From NCBI GenBank assembly GCA_934591815.1, contig CAKTPV010000008.1:38392-102391 (forward strand): a stretch of DNA of 64,000 nucleotides. Direction: 5' to 3'. Position numbers and translations under genes: made by a program. Position 1 is the stretch's first letter. The number at the start of each line of letters is the position of its first letter. The notes under the pieces are model-generated. The model made no database searches. It saw nothing but the letters and a program-made list of their open reading frames with translations, and was not told where the DNA came from. Below, piece by piece: positions 24,845 through 33,990 of this stretch. The DNA is from an uncultured Oscillospiraceae bacterium (lineage in GTDB: Bacteria > Bacillota > Clostridia > Oscillospirales > Oscillospiraceae).

Positions 24845-26086
24845 ATGAAAAAACCGACGGTACAGCTTTGGACACGCAACTTTACACTGGTCACGATCGC
24901 CACGGCGCTGGGTGCGGCGGGCGGCATCGCCGGGGGCTTTGCCCTGTCCTTTCTGGTCTTTGACGAGACGGGCAGCACGCTGGCCTCCGCGCTGATCGTG
25001 GCCATCCAGCTTGTCCCCAATATTTTTATCCCGTTCCTCGTGGCGCCGCTGATGGACAGGCTGCCACGCAAGGCATTTCTGGTGGGCGGCGATATCTGCA
25101 ACGGCATCGTCTATGGAGGCATGGGACTTTGGCTCATGCGGTTCGACTTCTCCTACGTCGGGTATCTGGGCATTTCGGTACTCCTCGCCTGTCTCAGCTC
25201 CGTTGACCGCCTCGCCTACACCAGCATCTACCCCCAACTCATCCCCAACGGCGCGGAGCAGAAGGGCTACGCCGTCTCCTCCATGCTCTATCCCATCCTG
25301 ACGGTCATCATGACGCCGCTGGCAGCCGTTCTGCTGGACACGCTGGGCGTTCCGCTCCTGCTGGTGCTGCAGGGTGCGCTGTCCCTTGCCGCCGCGCTGA
25401 CGGAGAGCTTCATCCGGCTGGAGGAGCGCCGGCAGGCGCAGCGCCAGCGCTACACCATGGCCGCGTGGCGGGCGGATATCCGGGAGGGGCTAGCCTACCT
25501 CAAGGAGGAGCGGGGCGTGCGCAGTATCTACGAATATATGTCCGTGACCAACGGCGTGGCCGGCGGCTATGCGCCGATCCTGGTGGCTTTTTTCCGCACC
25601 ATGCCCGGCATGACGGCTGCCATGTACTCCCTGTTTTCCGTGGCGGAGTTCGCGGGGCGCACCATCGGCAGCGCCGTGCAGTACCGGGTGGACATCCCGC
25701 AGAAAAAGCGGTTCGGCTTTGTGTTCGCCGTGTATCAGACCTACGAGCTGATGGATATGCTCCTGCTGTGGCTGCCCTACCCGTTGATGCTGGTCAACCG
25801 CGGGGTCTGCGGTTTTCTGGGCAACAACAGCGCCATTTTGCGGGAGGCGGCGGTGCAGCGCTACATCCCGGAGGCGCTGCGCGCCCGCGTCAATGCGCTG
25901 TTCGACATGATGCTCACCGCGGCCTCCGGCGTCTGTGCGCTGGCGGTGGGCGCGCTGGGAGAGGTGCTGGACTACCGCCTGTGCGTCACGCTGTGCGGCG
26001 CGGTGGCCATGGCGGCGTGCTGGCTGCTGATCTGGGGCAGGCGGACGGCTGTGCGCGGAGTCTATGAGAAGGAGGACGCGGCGTGA
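24845..26086 (+). CDS. MFS-family transporter (MFS_3 / EntS-like)
   Basis: A 413-residue major-facilitator protein with about 12 membrane helices. The N-terminal WTRNFTLVTIATALGAAGGIAGGFALSFLV and the loop PLMDRLPRKAFLVGGD fit the MFS_3 exporter group that contains EntS and macrolide exporters. The ATG at 24845 has AGAGGTGATG upstream; the start at 24812 is rejected. A soluble stretch RLEERRQAQRQRYTMAAWRADIREGLAYLKEE forms the central cytoplasmic loop. The substrate is unknown. The XRE-TPR regulator gene lies just upstream. Confidence 0.88.
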   Translation: MKKPTVQLWTRNFTLVTIATALGAAGGIAGGFALSFLVFDETGSTLASALIVAIQLVPNIFIPFLVAPLMDRLPRKAFLVGGDICNGIVYGGMGLWLMRFDFSYVGYLGISVLLACLSSVDRLAYTSIYPQLIPNGAEQKGYAVSSMLYPILTVIMTPLAAVLLDTLGVPLLLVLQGALSLAAALTESFIRLEERRQAQRQRYTMAAWRADIREGLAYLKEERGVRSIYEYMSVTNGVAGGYAPILVAFFRTMPGMTAAMYSLFSVAEFAGRTIGSAVQYRVDIPQKKRFGFVFAVYQTYELMDMLLLWLPYPLMLVNRGVCGFLGNNSAILREAAVQRYIPEALRARVNALFDMMLTAASGVCALAVGALGEVLDYRLCVTLCGAVAMAACWLLIWGRRTAVRGVYEKEDAA

Positions 26087-26153
26087 CCGCGCCGGAGACG
26101 CGCAAAATGTTGCGGGTCTTCTCAAAACCATCCGTTCTTTTCCACTATTTATG

Positions 26154-26182
26154 TTGCACACCGTGCCGCTTTTCCCTATAAT
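26154..26182 (+). promoter_or_regulatory. Promoter of the lipoprotein gene at 26237
   Basis: TTGCAC (26154-26159), 17 bases and TATAAT (26177-26182). Confidence 0.65.
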
Positions 26183-26236
26183 GAAAGTATAGACCACAGC
26201 CCGCAGCAGACATGACGAACAGGGAGGGAACGGAAT

Positions 26237-27871
26237 ATGAAGCAGCATCGCATTCTTTCACGGGCGCTGAGCGTGCTTTTCTGCCTTGCGCTCTGCACAC
26301 AGCTCACAGGCTGTGTACAAATACCCATACCCACGCTGAAGCCCACGCCTGCACCCGCACCGGACAAGACCTACAACGACAGCCTCATTACCGAGGCGTA
26401 CAGCGTGGAGGGCTCCTTCACCGATGAGTACAAGGAGACATGGGACTACGCCTACCATATCCCGCAGCTGGCCGCCGACACGGCGGACGCCGCCGCTATC
26501 AACGCCGAGATCATAGCGTACTTCGGCAGCGACGCCCGCGCCGCACAGGAGGGAATTACCGCGGAGGGATCGCGGTACGTCAACTGGCTGAAGGTCTCCT
26601 GGGAAAGCCATTGGAGCGGCAGCCTGCTGAGCCTTTCCCTGTGCGCCGCAAGCTGGCTCGGCGACATGGGCAGCCGCTATTTTGTCTATCACTACGATTT
26701 TGCCGCCGGTCAGAAGCTGACCAACGCGCAGGTGCTTGACCGCGTGGGCGTCCGCGAGGCGGACTTCACCACGGCGCTGCGGCGTGCGGCGGCGCAGACC
26801 TTCGACGCTATGTACGTGCCGTGGGGCGTGAACGATATCGGCCCGGAGGATGAGACGTTCCCCGCTGCCTGCATGGAGCTGGCAGCCCTGCGGGCGCGGA
26901 CGGTGCAGGGGCGGAACACGGGGCTGGAGACCGCCGTGTTCTATCCCAACGGGGACGGTACCTTCACCGCCTATCAGCCCGTCGGCATGGTGGCGGGCGC
27001 CGGCTGGTACGACCGGGAGATGACCGTGAAGCCCGGTGCAAGCGAATGGGCGGCCGCCAAGGCGCCCAGCTCCGCCTACGGCTTCGTGTCCGCCGCCCTC
27101 ACCGGGGACGGCGCCTCCGTCCGTATCACAAAGGGCACGGACGGCTTCTTCGACAGCGAGACATACCGCGAGTCCTTTGGCTTCAGCTACGACACGGAGT
27201 ACCCCATCGCCGGGTGCTACGGCGACTATCAGGATATCTTTGTGGGCGTGTGCGGGCAGGATCTGTACCCCTACGCATTCCTGCTCACCAAGGGCAATAC
27301 GGTGGAGTACGCCGACATTTTCGGCGGCTTGGGCGGGAAGGCCCTTTGCTGCGGCGGCCCGCTCTACGGATTGCGGGACATCGTCCGCTTTGAAAGCGGC
27401 ATCTGCGCCGACGGGCACGGCGGCGGCTACGAGACGGTGTACGCCGTGGACAAGAGCGGCACGAAGTACGATCTGGCCCAGCGCATCGTGCCGATGAGCA
27501 GCACCATGCCCACCGGCGTCACCGGCGACTGGTACGCGGACGTGCATCACGGCGGGGAGGGCAGCGGCTATACGGACTGTTATGCGCTTTCCCTCCAGAG
27601 CGACGGCTTCACCGATATCCAAAATACCGTGGAGGGGTTGGATGGCCCCATCACATACAGCGGCTACGGCACCTATCTGGGTACGACGGAGCAGGGGATG
27701 CTCTATCGCTTCCAGCTCCGCTGCGGCGACCGCTCCTGCGACGGAACCTTCGCCTTCGCCCTCGACTTCTCCGATAGCTGGGACGGCACGCTGATCGTCA
27801 CCACCATGGGCGGCGTGGATCTCTTTGACGCCGGTGAGGGCGGCAGTACCGTCTTTACCCGCGGCGCATGA
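26237..27871 (+). CDS. Large surface lipoprotein, function unknown
   Basis: A 544-residue exported protein. The signal peptide ends in the lipobox LTGC (Cys24), then a proline-rich tether PIPTLKPTPAPAPDK. The region YAYHIPQLAADTADAAAINAEIIAYFG resembles the start of PdaC/RsiV-type DUF4163-DUF3298 domains, and KLTNAQVLDRVGVREADFTTALRRAA fits a DUF3298-like segment. The C-terminal part is beta-rich with many Gly and Asp residues and is not recognised. A role at the cell envelope is likely, but no activity is claimed. It faces a second lipoprotein gene across a shared terminator. Confidence 0.75.
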   Translation: MKQHRILSRALSVLFCLALCTQLTGCVQIPIPTLKPTPAPAPDKTYNDSLITEAYSVEGSFTDEYKETWDYAYHIPQLAADTADAAAINAEIIAYFGSDARAAQEGITAEGSRYVNWLKVSWESHWSGSLLSLSLCAASWLGDMGSRYFVYHYDFAAGQKLTNAQVLDRVGVREADFTTALRRAAAQTFDAMYVPWGVNDIGPEDETFPAACMELAALRARTVQGRNTGLETAVFYPNGDGTFTAYQPVGMVAGAGWYDREMTVKPGASEWAAAKAPSSAYGFVSAALTGDGASVRITKGTDGFFDSETYRESFGFSYDTEYPIAGCYGDYQDIFVGVCGQDLYPYAFLLTKGNTVEYADIFGGLGGKALCCGGPLYGLRDIVRFESGICADGHGGGYETVYAVDKSGTKYDLAQRIVPMSSTMPTGVTGDWYADVHHGGEGSGYTDCYALSLQSDGFTDIQNTVEGLDGPITYSGYGTYLGTTEQGMLYRFQLRCGDRSCDGTFAFALDFSDSWDGTLIVTTMGGVDLFDAGEGGSTVFTRGA

Positions 27872-27884
27872 TACGGCACATAGA

Positions 27885-27916
27885 GAAAAGCACCGGTCAC
27901 CGGTGCTTTTCTTTTT
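27885..27916. terminator. Bidirectional terminator between the two lipoprotein genes
   Basis: A near-perfect palindrome GAAAAGCACCGGT-C-ACCGGTGCTTTTC is followed by a T-run on the plus strand. It resembles the hairpin at 20476. Confidence 0.85.
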
Positions 27917-27937
27917 ATGTATACAGTTGTCCGGGGA

Positions 27938-29320
27938 TCATTCCGATCTGTCCCAGTAGGGGTAATCCGTAAAGACGAAATCCCCGGCCGCGTTTCTCTC
28001 CGCCGGCAGCTCCACATAGTCGGTGTGCGCGTCCGGAGGCATCCTCACCGCCATGACCACGGTGAATTTCCCGTCGCCGTCGTCCCGCACATGATCCACC
28101 CAGCTGTTGTAGGCGGCCTCACCGCTGGTTTTCTTATAGGCTACATAGACGTCGTCGTTATACGCCAGCAGATCCTTGCCGGCGAGGGCGGCGTCCAGCG
28201 TCTTGTCCGTGAAATCGGCAGAGAAGACCTGCAAAAACCGGTCGCGTACTTGCTCCAGCGTATGGATGTTGTCCTGCGCGGGGAACAGCGGCTTATATGG
28301 CCGGCCGTCGATGGTCGTGGGCTGTACGCCGCCGGCATACTCCCCGGCGAAGTGCAGATACAGCCACAGGCTCCGGGCGCTGTCCGCCAGCTCCTGCGCC
28401 TGCGCCTCATACAGTACCGTGCCGTCCTCGGGGTACAGCGTATAACCGTTGACGCCCCGGAGACTTTCGAGGATGGCCGCCTTGTCACTTTCGTAGCTCT
28501 CCCAGAGGGCCAGCGCCTCCGGAGACACCTTCTGGGCGTAGGTACTGATGGCGTAGAGATCCCGGGCGGTGATGAACCGGACATCGTCGTCCGACACAAG
28601 GCGGCCCACGGTCACCCTACCCGGATAGTCCTCCGACGTGTAGCCATAGTTGGTGTTGTCGAGGATGAAGAAGGTGACGTCCTTGCCGTCACTGCCATCC
28701 ACGGAGAAGGTCACCATCCCCTCCGAGAAGCGGGCGCGCACCACGCCTACCCAGCTCTCCGGCAGGGTGAGCTCGTAGGTGCCGTCGGTAAACGCGGTAC
28801 CGGTGATCTGCTCTGTCAGGAGCAGATCGGAGAGGGCGTCCGAAAATCGCCGGTAGTTGGGAGGAAAGTTGTTGCTGCCGGAGGCGGTTATCACCGAGCC
28901 GTCGGGCAGCGCCGCCTGAAAGCTCATGGAGCTTCCGTCCAGCACATCCGGCGGGTTGGCGCCGCGGAAGCCCGCCCACTCATTGATCCGGCAGTTACCC
29001 AACAGGGCGCAAAGCGTCTGGTAGAGGGCGTCGTCGCCGTCGATGGCGCGGACGACATGGCGGCTCTCCACATAGTCGGAGACGGTGTTATCCCACCAGG
29101 AGGTGCTGGTATAGTATGCCAGATGTACGCCGCTTTCCGTCCTGTATCCCTCGTAGACATAGCTTTCCGCGGTGGTACCGCTCGTCGACAGGGAGAAGCG
29201 CTCAAACTCCATGGGATCACCTCCGTAATTGTCCTGATCGTTGTCCCGTCCGGTGGCGCACGCGGAAAAAACCAGCAGGGAGCAGCATAGAAGCGTCAAG
29301 CAGATCAGCAGCTTTTTCAT
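27938..29320 (-). CDS. Surface lipoprotein, possibly IseA/DUF-type C-terminus
   Basis: A 460-residue exported protein with the lipobox FSAC (Cys20) after a hydrophobic signal. The rest is soluble. The segment from about residue 340 (NIHTLEQVRDRFLQVFSADF, then AGKDLLAYNDDVYVAYKK) resembles the IseA-type DL-endopeptidase-inhibitor fold often found on clostridial lipoproteins, but the match is by eye and tentative. The N-terminal two thirds are not recognised. It is convergent with the lipoprotein gene at 26237. AGGAAC precedes the ATG. Confidence 0.72.
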   Translation of the reverse strand: MKKLLICLTLLCCSLLVFSACATGRDNDQDNYGGDPMEFERFSLSTSGTTAESYVYEGYRTESGVHLAYYTSTSWWDNTVSDYVESRHVVRAIDGDDALYQTLCALLGNCRINEWAGFRGANPPDVLDGSSMSFQAALPDGSVITASGSNNFPPNYRRFSDALSDLLLTEQITGTAFTDGTYELTLPESWVGVVRARFSEGMVTFSVDGSDGKDVTFFILDNTNYGYTSEDYPGRVTVGRLVSDDDVRFITARDLYAISTYAQKVSPEALALWESYESDKAAILESLRGVNGYTLYPEDGTVLYEAQAQELADSARSLWLYLHFAGEYAGGVQPTTIDGRPYKPLFPAQDNIHTLEQVRDRFLQVFSADFTDKTLDAALAGKDLLAYNDDVYVAYKKTSGEAAYNSWVDHVRDDGDGKFTVVMAVRMPPDAHTDYVELPAERNAAGDFVFTDYPYWDRSE

Positions 29321-29441
29321 AGTCCTGTTCCTTTCTCGCCGTTGTGTGATCGAGGGGCGGCGGGTGTACGGCGGAGCATATTCTTATAAGTATAGTGCAA
29401 CACATGACGGGGCATTTGTCAAGCCCCAACGTGTGCGCTGC

Positions 29442-29470
29442 TTGACAAGAAATCACGACTTCGGTATGCT
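29442..29470 (+). promoter_or_regulatory. Promoter of the IclR gene
   Basis: TTGACA (29442-29447), 17 bases and TATGCT (29465-29470), about 25 bases before the GTG start. The inverted stretch GGGGC-ATTTGTCAA-GCCCC just upstream could be an operator. Confidence 0.65.
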
Positions 29471-29494
29471 GGTCGGGAAAGGAGCTGATGCCCT

Positions 29495-30310
29495 GTGGTG
29501 GATGGGAACATCATTCTGTCTGTGGCAAAGGCCATGGAGCTGCTGCAAATTCTGAGTCAGGCGGGGAAGCCGCTGCTGCTCAGGGAGCTGACCGCCCTGT
29601 GCGGCTATCCCAAAAGTACGGTGTTCGGCCTGCTGACCACCATGCGCTCATACGACGTGGTGACGCAGACGCCCGACGGCCGCTATACGCTGGGGCTGCG
29701 GCTGTTCGAGTACGGGCGGCAGGTGGAGCGTTCCTGGGATATCTCCACGGTGGCGCGGCCCTACATGGAGCATCTGTGCCGGCAGACCGGCGCGTCTGTT
29801 ATGCTCTCCGTCTGCGAGGGCGGCAGCGTCATCACACTGGATCAGGTGGAGACGCGGGGCAGCCTGCGGGTGGTGTCGGACACCGGCTCCCGCCTGCCCA
29901 TCTACTGTACGTCCCAGGGCAAGGTATTTCTGGCCCATATGTCCCGCACCGGCGCGGAGGCGCTGCTGCGGGGGCAGAGCAGAAGTCAGTTCACCCCCCA
30001 CACCATTACCGATATCCCCGCGCTGCTGCGGGAGGTGGAGACGTGCCGCGCCAACGGCTACGCCATCGAGAACGGCGAGTACAAGATCGGCCTGCGATCC
30101 ATCTCCGCACCGGTCTACACCGTGGAGGGTACGGTGCAGTACACGGTGGGTGTGATCGGGATGTTCCGCAGCGTCCACTCCGAGGAGTTCCGCGCGGCGG
30201 TGGAGCAGGTGTGCGCCACGGCCGCCATGATCTCAGCGGCGCTGGGCTATCGGAAGCGGGAGGAGCATGGCGGCGCGCCTGCCAAAACGGTGCCGGGGGC
30301 TTCTGTGTAG
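29495..30310 (+). CDS. IclR-family transcriptional regulator
   Basis: A 271-residue regulator with an N-terminal winged helix (LRELTALCGYPKSTVFGLLTTM) and a C-terminal GAF-like effector domain (LPIYCTSQGKVFLAHM, GYAIENGEYKIGLRSISAPVY). The start is GTG at 29495, with an alternative GTG in the next codon; GAAAGGAG lies 9 bases upstream. A BMP-type nucleoside transporter operon follows 95 bases later on the same strand, so it may regulate that uptake system. The effector is unknown. Confidence 0.92.
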   Translation: MVDGNIILSVAKAMELLQILSQAGKPLLLRELTALCGYPKSTVFGLLTTMRSYDVVTQTPDGRYTLGLRLFEYGRQVERSWDISTVARPYMEHLCRQTGASVMLSVCEGGSVITLDQVETRGSLRVVSDTGSRLPIYCTSQGKVFLAHMSRTGAEALLRGQSRSQFTPHTITDIPALLREVETCRANGYAIENGEYKIGLRSISAPVYTVEGTVQYTVGVIGMFRSVHSEEFRAAVEQVCATAAMISAALGYRKREEHGGAPAKTVPGASV

Positions 30311-30405
30311 AAAAATGCAGAAATAAGGAAATTATTGCTTTTCAAGCCGGGGAACGTATGGTATACTTTTGCTGTTCATTTTGAGAGTGCAGGGAGGGAT
30401 CGCAT

Positions 30406-31917
30406 TTGAGTGAGCTGCTGAGGATGGAGCACATCAGCAAGCGGTTCGGCAATTTTTACGCCAACAAGGACATCAGCCTGTCCGTGAACCGGGGCGAGGT
30501 ACTGACGCTGCTGGGTGAGAACGGCGCTGGCAAGTCCACGCTGATGAATATTCTGATCGGCCTGTATCAGCCCACCGAGGGGAAGATTTTTCTGGAGGGG
30601 AAGGAAGTCCGTATCGACTCCCCCAGTCAGGCGGTAAAGCTGGGTATCGGCATGGTGCATCAGCACTTCATGCTGGTGGAGGCCATGACGGTGTTCGACA
30701 ACATCATTCTGGGCGATAAGCACGCCAAGGGGGTGTTCATCGACCGGGCCGCCCGCCGCAAGGAGATCGAGGAGCTGTCCGCCAAGTACGGTCTGGACGT
30801 ACAGCTGGATCGTCTGATCACGGAGATCTCCGTGGGCGAGCAGCAGCGTACCGAGATATTGAAGGCGCTGTACCACGGTGCGGAGCTGCTGATCCTGGAC
30901 GAGCCGTCCGCCGCCCTGACGGATATCGAGGTGGAGGGTCTGTTCGCCATCATGCGCAAGCTGGTGTCGGAGGGCAAGAGCATCATCTTTATCAGCCACA
31001 AGATGCGCGAGGTCATGCACATCTCCGACCGCATCACCGTGCTGCGGCTGGGCGAGGTGGTGGGTACCGTCAACTGTGCGGATACCGACAGCCAGAAGCT
31101 GGCCAGCATGATGATCGGCCGCGAGCTGGTCACCTATCAATATGAGAAAAAGGACTGTACCGACGGTGAGGTGGCGGTGGCGCTGTCCCACGTCGACTAC
31201 CATAAGGAGTCCAAGCACAACGGCCTGAACGATATGTCTCTGGTGGTACACCGGGGCGAGATCGTGGGCATCGCCGGTGTGGACGGCAATGGCCAGACCC
31301 AGCTGACCCAGCTCATCACCGGCGTCATCGCGCCGGACAGCGGCACGCTGGAGCTGTCCGGTGCGCGGCTGGCTATCTTTGACCCCCACGGCTTTATCAA
31401 GGACGGCGTTTCCCATGTGCCGGAGGACCGGAATTTGCAGGGACTCATCGGCGATATGACCATTGCGGAGAATCTGGTGCTGAAGACCTGCGCCACCCCC
31501 GCCTTCAGCAGCGGCAACGGCCTGCTGCTGAAGAAGAAGGCCATCAACAGCTACGCCGACGAGATGGCGGAGAAGTACGACATCCGCTGCACCTCGGTGG
31601 AGCAGGACGTCCGCAGCCTGTCCGGCGGCAACCAGCAGAAGGTCATTCTGGCCCGTGAGCTGGAATCCGACCCGGTGCTGCTGGTGGCGGCACACCCCAC
31701 CCGGGGTCTGGACATCGGCGCTACCAGCTTTATCCACGACCAGATGATCGCCGCCCGTGACCGGGGCGTGGGCATCCTGCTCATCAGCGCCGACTTCGAC
31801 GAGATCCTGGAGATGTCCGACCGTATTCTGGTCTGCTTCGAGGGCCAGATCATGGGCGAGTATTCCGGCAAGAATCCTCCCATTGAGGAGATCAGCCTTG
31901 CCATGACCGGTAAGTAA
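30406..31917 (+). CDS. BMP-type nucleoside ABC transporter ATPase (two ABC domains)
   Basis: A 503-residue tandem ATPase like NupO/YufO and RbsA. The first cassette has Walker A GENGAGKS and LILDEPSAALT; its signature region is ISVGEQQR. The second has a degenerate Walker A (GVDGNGQTQ), as in this family, signature LSGGNQQK and Walker B-like LLVAAHPTRGLD. The start is TTG at 30406 with AGGGAGGG upstream; an ATG six codons later is the alternative. It belongs with two permeases and a BMP lipoprotein, a layout that imports purine nucleosides in characterised cases. Confidence 0.94.
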   Translation: MSELLRMEHISKRFGNFYANKDISLSVNRGEVLTLLGENGAGKSTLMNILIGLYQPTEGKIFLEGKEVRIDSPSQAVKLGIGMVHQHFMLVEAMTVFDNIILGDKHAKGVFIDRAARRKEIEELSAKYGLDVQLDRLITEISVGEQQRTEILKALYHGAELLILDEPSAALTDIEVEGLFAIMRKLVSEGKSIIFISHKMREVMHISDRITVLRLGEVVGTVNCADTDSQKLASMMIGRELVTYQYEKKDCTDGEVAVALSHVDYHKESKHNGLNDMSLVVHRGEIVGIAGVDGNGQTQLTQLITGVIAPDSGTLELSGARLAIFDPHGFIKDGVSHVPEDRNLQGLIGDMTIAENLVLKTCATPAFSSGNGLLLKKKAINSYADEMAEKYDIRCTSVEQDVRSLSGGNQQKVILARELESDPVLLVAAHPTRGLDIGATSFIHDQMIAARDRGVGILLISADFDEILEMSDRILVCFEGQIMGEYSGKNPPIEEISLAMTGK

Positions 31918-31932
31918 GGGGGGAGGGTGTAC

Positions 31933-33006
31933 ATGGAGAAATTGAAACGTTCACTGAGCAGCTTTGCTGTTCCCCTGCTGTCGATCCTGCTGGCGTTCCT
32001 CGTCGGCGGCATCATCATGGCGGCGCTGGGCGCCGACCCCTTTGCGGCGCTGAAGTACCTGTTCCAGGGCGCCTTCGGCTCCCGCGCCAACATCGGCACC
32101 ACGCTGAGCAAATCCACGCCTCTGATGTTCACCGCGCTGTGCGCCTGCTTCGCCTATAAGTGCGGCGTGTTCAATCTGGGCGGCGAGGGTCAGTTCCTGA
32201 TGGGCGCTATGGCCGCGTTCCTGACGGCCTATTTCAGCGGGCTGACCGGCTTTGCCGGTATCCTGCTGGCGCTGCTGGCCGGTACGCTGGCCGGCGGTCT
32301 CTGGGGTCTTGTCCCCGGCATCCTGAAGGTCACCCGCGGTCAGAATGAGATGATCATCTCCATCATGCTGAACTACGTGGCCACGCTTTTCATGGGTGTG
32401 CTGTACACCAGCTGGATCCGGGATGAGAACATCCCCCAGACCCCGGCTATCTCCAAGCTGGTGCAGCTGCCCCGCGTGATCGCCAATATGCGCTTTACAT
32501 GGGGCTTCGTGCTGGCGCTGGTGGTCGGACTTGTCATGTACTATGTGCTGTTCTGGACCAGCGGCGGCTTCAAGCTGCGGGCGGTGGGCTACAACATGAC
32601 CGCCAGCCGCTTCAACGGCATCCCCGTCAAGCGCTACATCCTGACCAGCTTCATCATCTCCGGCGCCATCGCCGGACTGGGCGGCGGCGCGGAGCTGCTG
32701 GGTACCCAGTTCCGCCTCATCAACGGCTTCGGCGCGGGCTACGGCTTCGACGGCGTGGCCATGGCGCTGATCGGCCAGCTCCACCCCATCGCAACGGTGA
32801 TCGTGGCGCTGTTCTTCGCGGCGCTGCGGGTGGGCTCCACCACCATGCAGGCGGCCACCGGCGTTCCCACCAGCGTATCGGACATCATTCAGGCGCTGGT
32901 GATCGTGTTCTCCGTGGCGGGCATGGCGCTGACCAAGCTGCCGGAGTTCGAATCGTGGAAGAATCGGTTGTTCTCCAAGAGAAAGAGAAAGGCGGGTGAC
33001 AAGTAA
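31933..33006 (+). CDS. Nucleoside ABC transporter permease (NupP/BmpC-like)
   Basis: A 357-residue BPD_transp_2 permease with about ten helices. The motif FNLGGEGQFLMGAMAA and the later GYNMTASRFNGIPVKRYILTSFIISGAIAGLGG are typical. The ATG at 31933 was chosen over a GTG two codons earlier because GGGGGGAGGG then has proper spacing. Its stop codon overlaps the next permease start by one base. Confidence 0.93.
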   Translation: MEKLKRSLSSFAVPLLSILLAFLVGGIIMAALGADPFAALKYLFQGAFGSRANIGTTLSKSTPLMFTALCACFAYKCGVFNLGGEGQFLMGAMAAFLTAYFSGLTGFAGILLALLAGTLAGGLWGLVPGILKVTRGQNEMIISIMLNYVATLFMGVLYTSWIRDENIPQTPAISKLVQLPRVIANMRFTWGFVLALVVGLVMYYVLFWTSGGFKLRAVGYNMTASRFNGIPVKRYILTSFIISGAIAGLGGGAELLGTQFRLINGFGAGYGFDGVAMALIGQLHPIATVIVALFFAALRVGSTTMQAATGVPTSVSDIIQALVIVFSVAGMALTKLPEFESWKNRLFSKRKRKAGDK

Positions 33007-33929
33007 TGGATTGGATCTCCAGCTTGCTTCTGGCCACCGTTCGCTTGGCCATCCCCCTGCTGCTGATCTCGCTGGCGGAGCTGTACGGACAGCGGGCCGG
33101 CATGGTCAACATCGGTCTGGAGGGTCTCGCCTCCATCGGCGCGCTGGTGGGCTTTTTGACCTGCTACATCACCGGCTCCAACTGGCTGGGCCTGCTGTGC
33201 GGCGCACTGGCGGGTCTGCTGGTCAATATGATCTACGCCGTCTCCACGGTGACGCTGTGCGCCGACCATACGGTGTACGGCATGGCCATCAACATCTTCG
33301 CGCCGGCGCTGGCGTCGTTTATCTACCGTGTGGTCTTCGGCACCGGCTCCGACCTGAAGCAGATCACCACCATGCCCAGCATCGCCATCCCCGGGCTCAA
33401 GGATATCCCGGTCATCGGCCCGCTGCTGTTTGACCAGAGCCCCATGGTGTATCTCACCTTTGCGCTGGTGGTGTTCACGGCGGTGTTCTTCCGCCGCACC
33501 CGCGCCGGTCTGAGCTACAAGGCGGTGGGCGAGCATCCCAAGGCCGCCGCCACGCTGGGCATCAACGTCATCGGCGTGAAGTACATCGCCTGCTCCATCT
33601 GCGGCGCACTGGCGGGTATCGGCGGCGCCTACCTGACCACCTGCTACTCCAGCACCTACACCGACGGCATCGTGGCAGGCCGCGGCTTTATCGCACTGGC
33701 CGCCGTGATCTTCGGCCGCTGGAGCGCCGGTGGCATCCTGCTGGCGTGCCTGTTCTTCGGCTTCTGCGACGCGCTGCAGATCCGCTTGCAGGTGTCCGGC
33801 ATCGGCATCCCCTATCAGTTCTTCCAGATGATCCCCTATGTGGCGACGGTCATCGTGCTCAGTGTCATCGGCACACGGCAGACCGGCCCCCGTGCCAACG
33901 GTCAGCCCTACCGCAAGGAGCAGCGGTAA
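33006..33929 (+). CDS. Nucleoside ABC transporter permease (NupQ-like)
   Basis: A 307-residue second permease. It has the conserved MVNIGLEGLASIGALVGF near the N-terminus and YKAVGEHPKAAATLGINVIGVKYIACSICGALAGIGGAYL in the middle, as expected for the Q-type partner. The TAATG junction shows translational coupling to the upstream permease. The basic C-terminus ends GPRANGQPYRKEQR. Confidence 0.93.
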   Translation: MDWISSLLLATVRLAIPLLLISLAELYGQRAGMVNIGLEGLASIGALVGFLTCYITGSNWLGLLCGALAGLLVNMIYAVSTVTLCADHTVYGMAINIFAPALASFIYRVVFGTGSDLKQITTMPSIAIPGLKDIPVIGPLLFDQSPMVYLTFALVVFTAVFFRRTRAGLSYKAVGEHPKAAATLGINVIGVKYIACSICGALAGIGGAYLTTCYSSTYTDGIVAGRGFIALAAVIFGRWSAGGILLACLFFGFCDALQIRLQVSGIGIPYQFFQMIPYVATVIVLSVIGTRQTGPRANGQPYRKEQR

Positions 33930-33990
33930 AACGGTAATAACGCAAACGCGCTATTATAAAAAGACATCTATTTCAGGAGGAAAAAACAGA

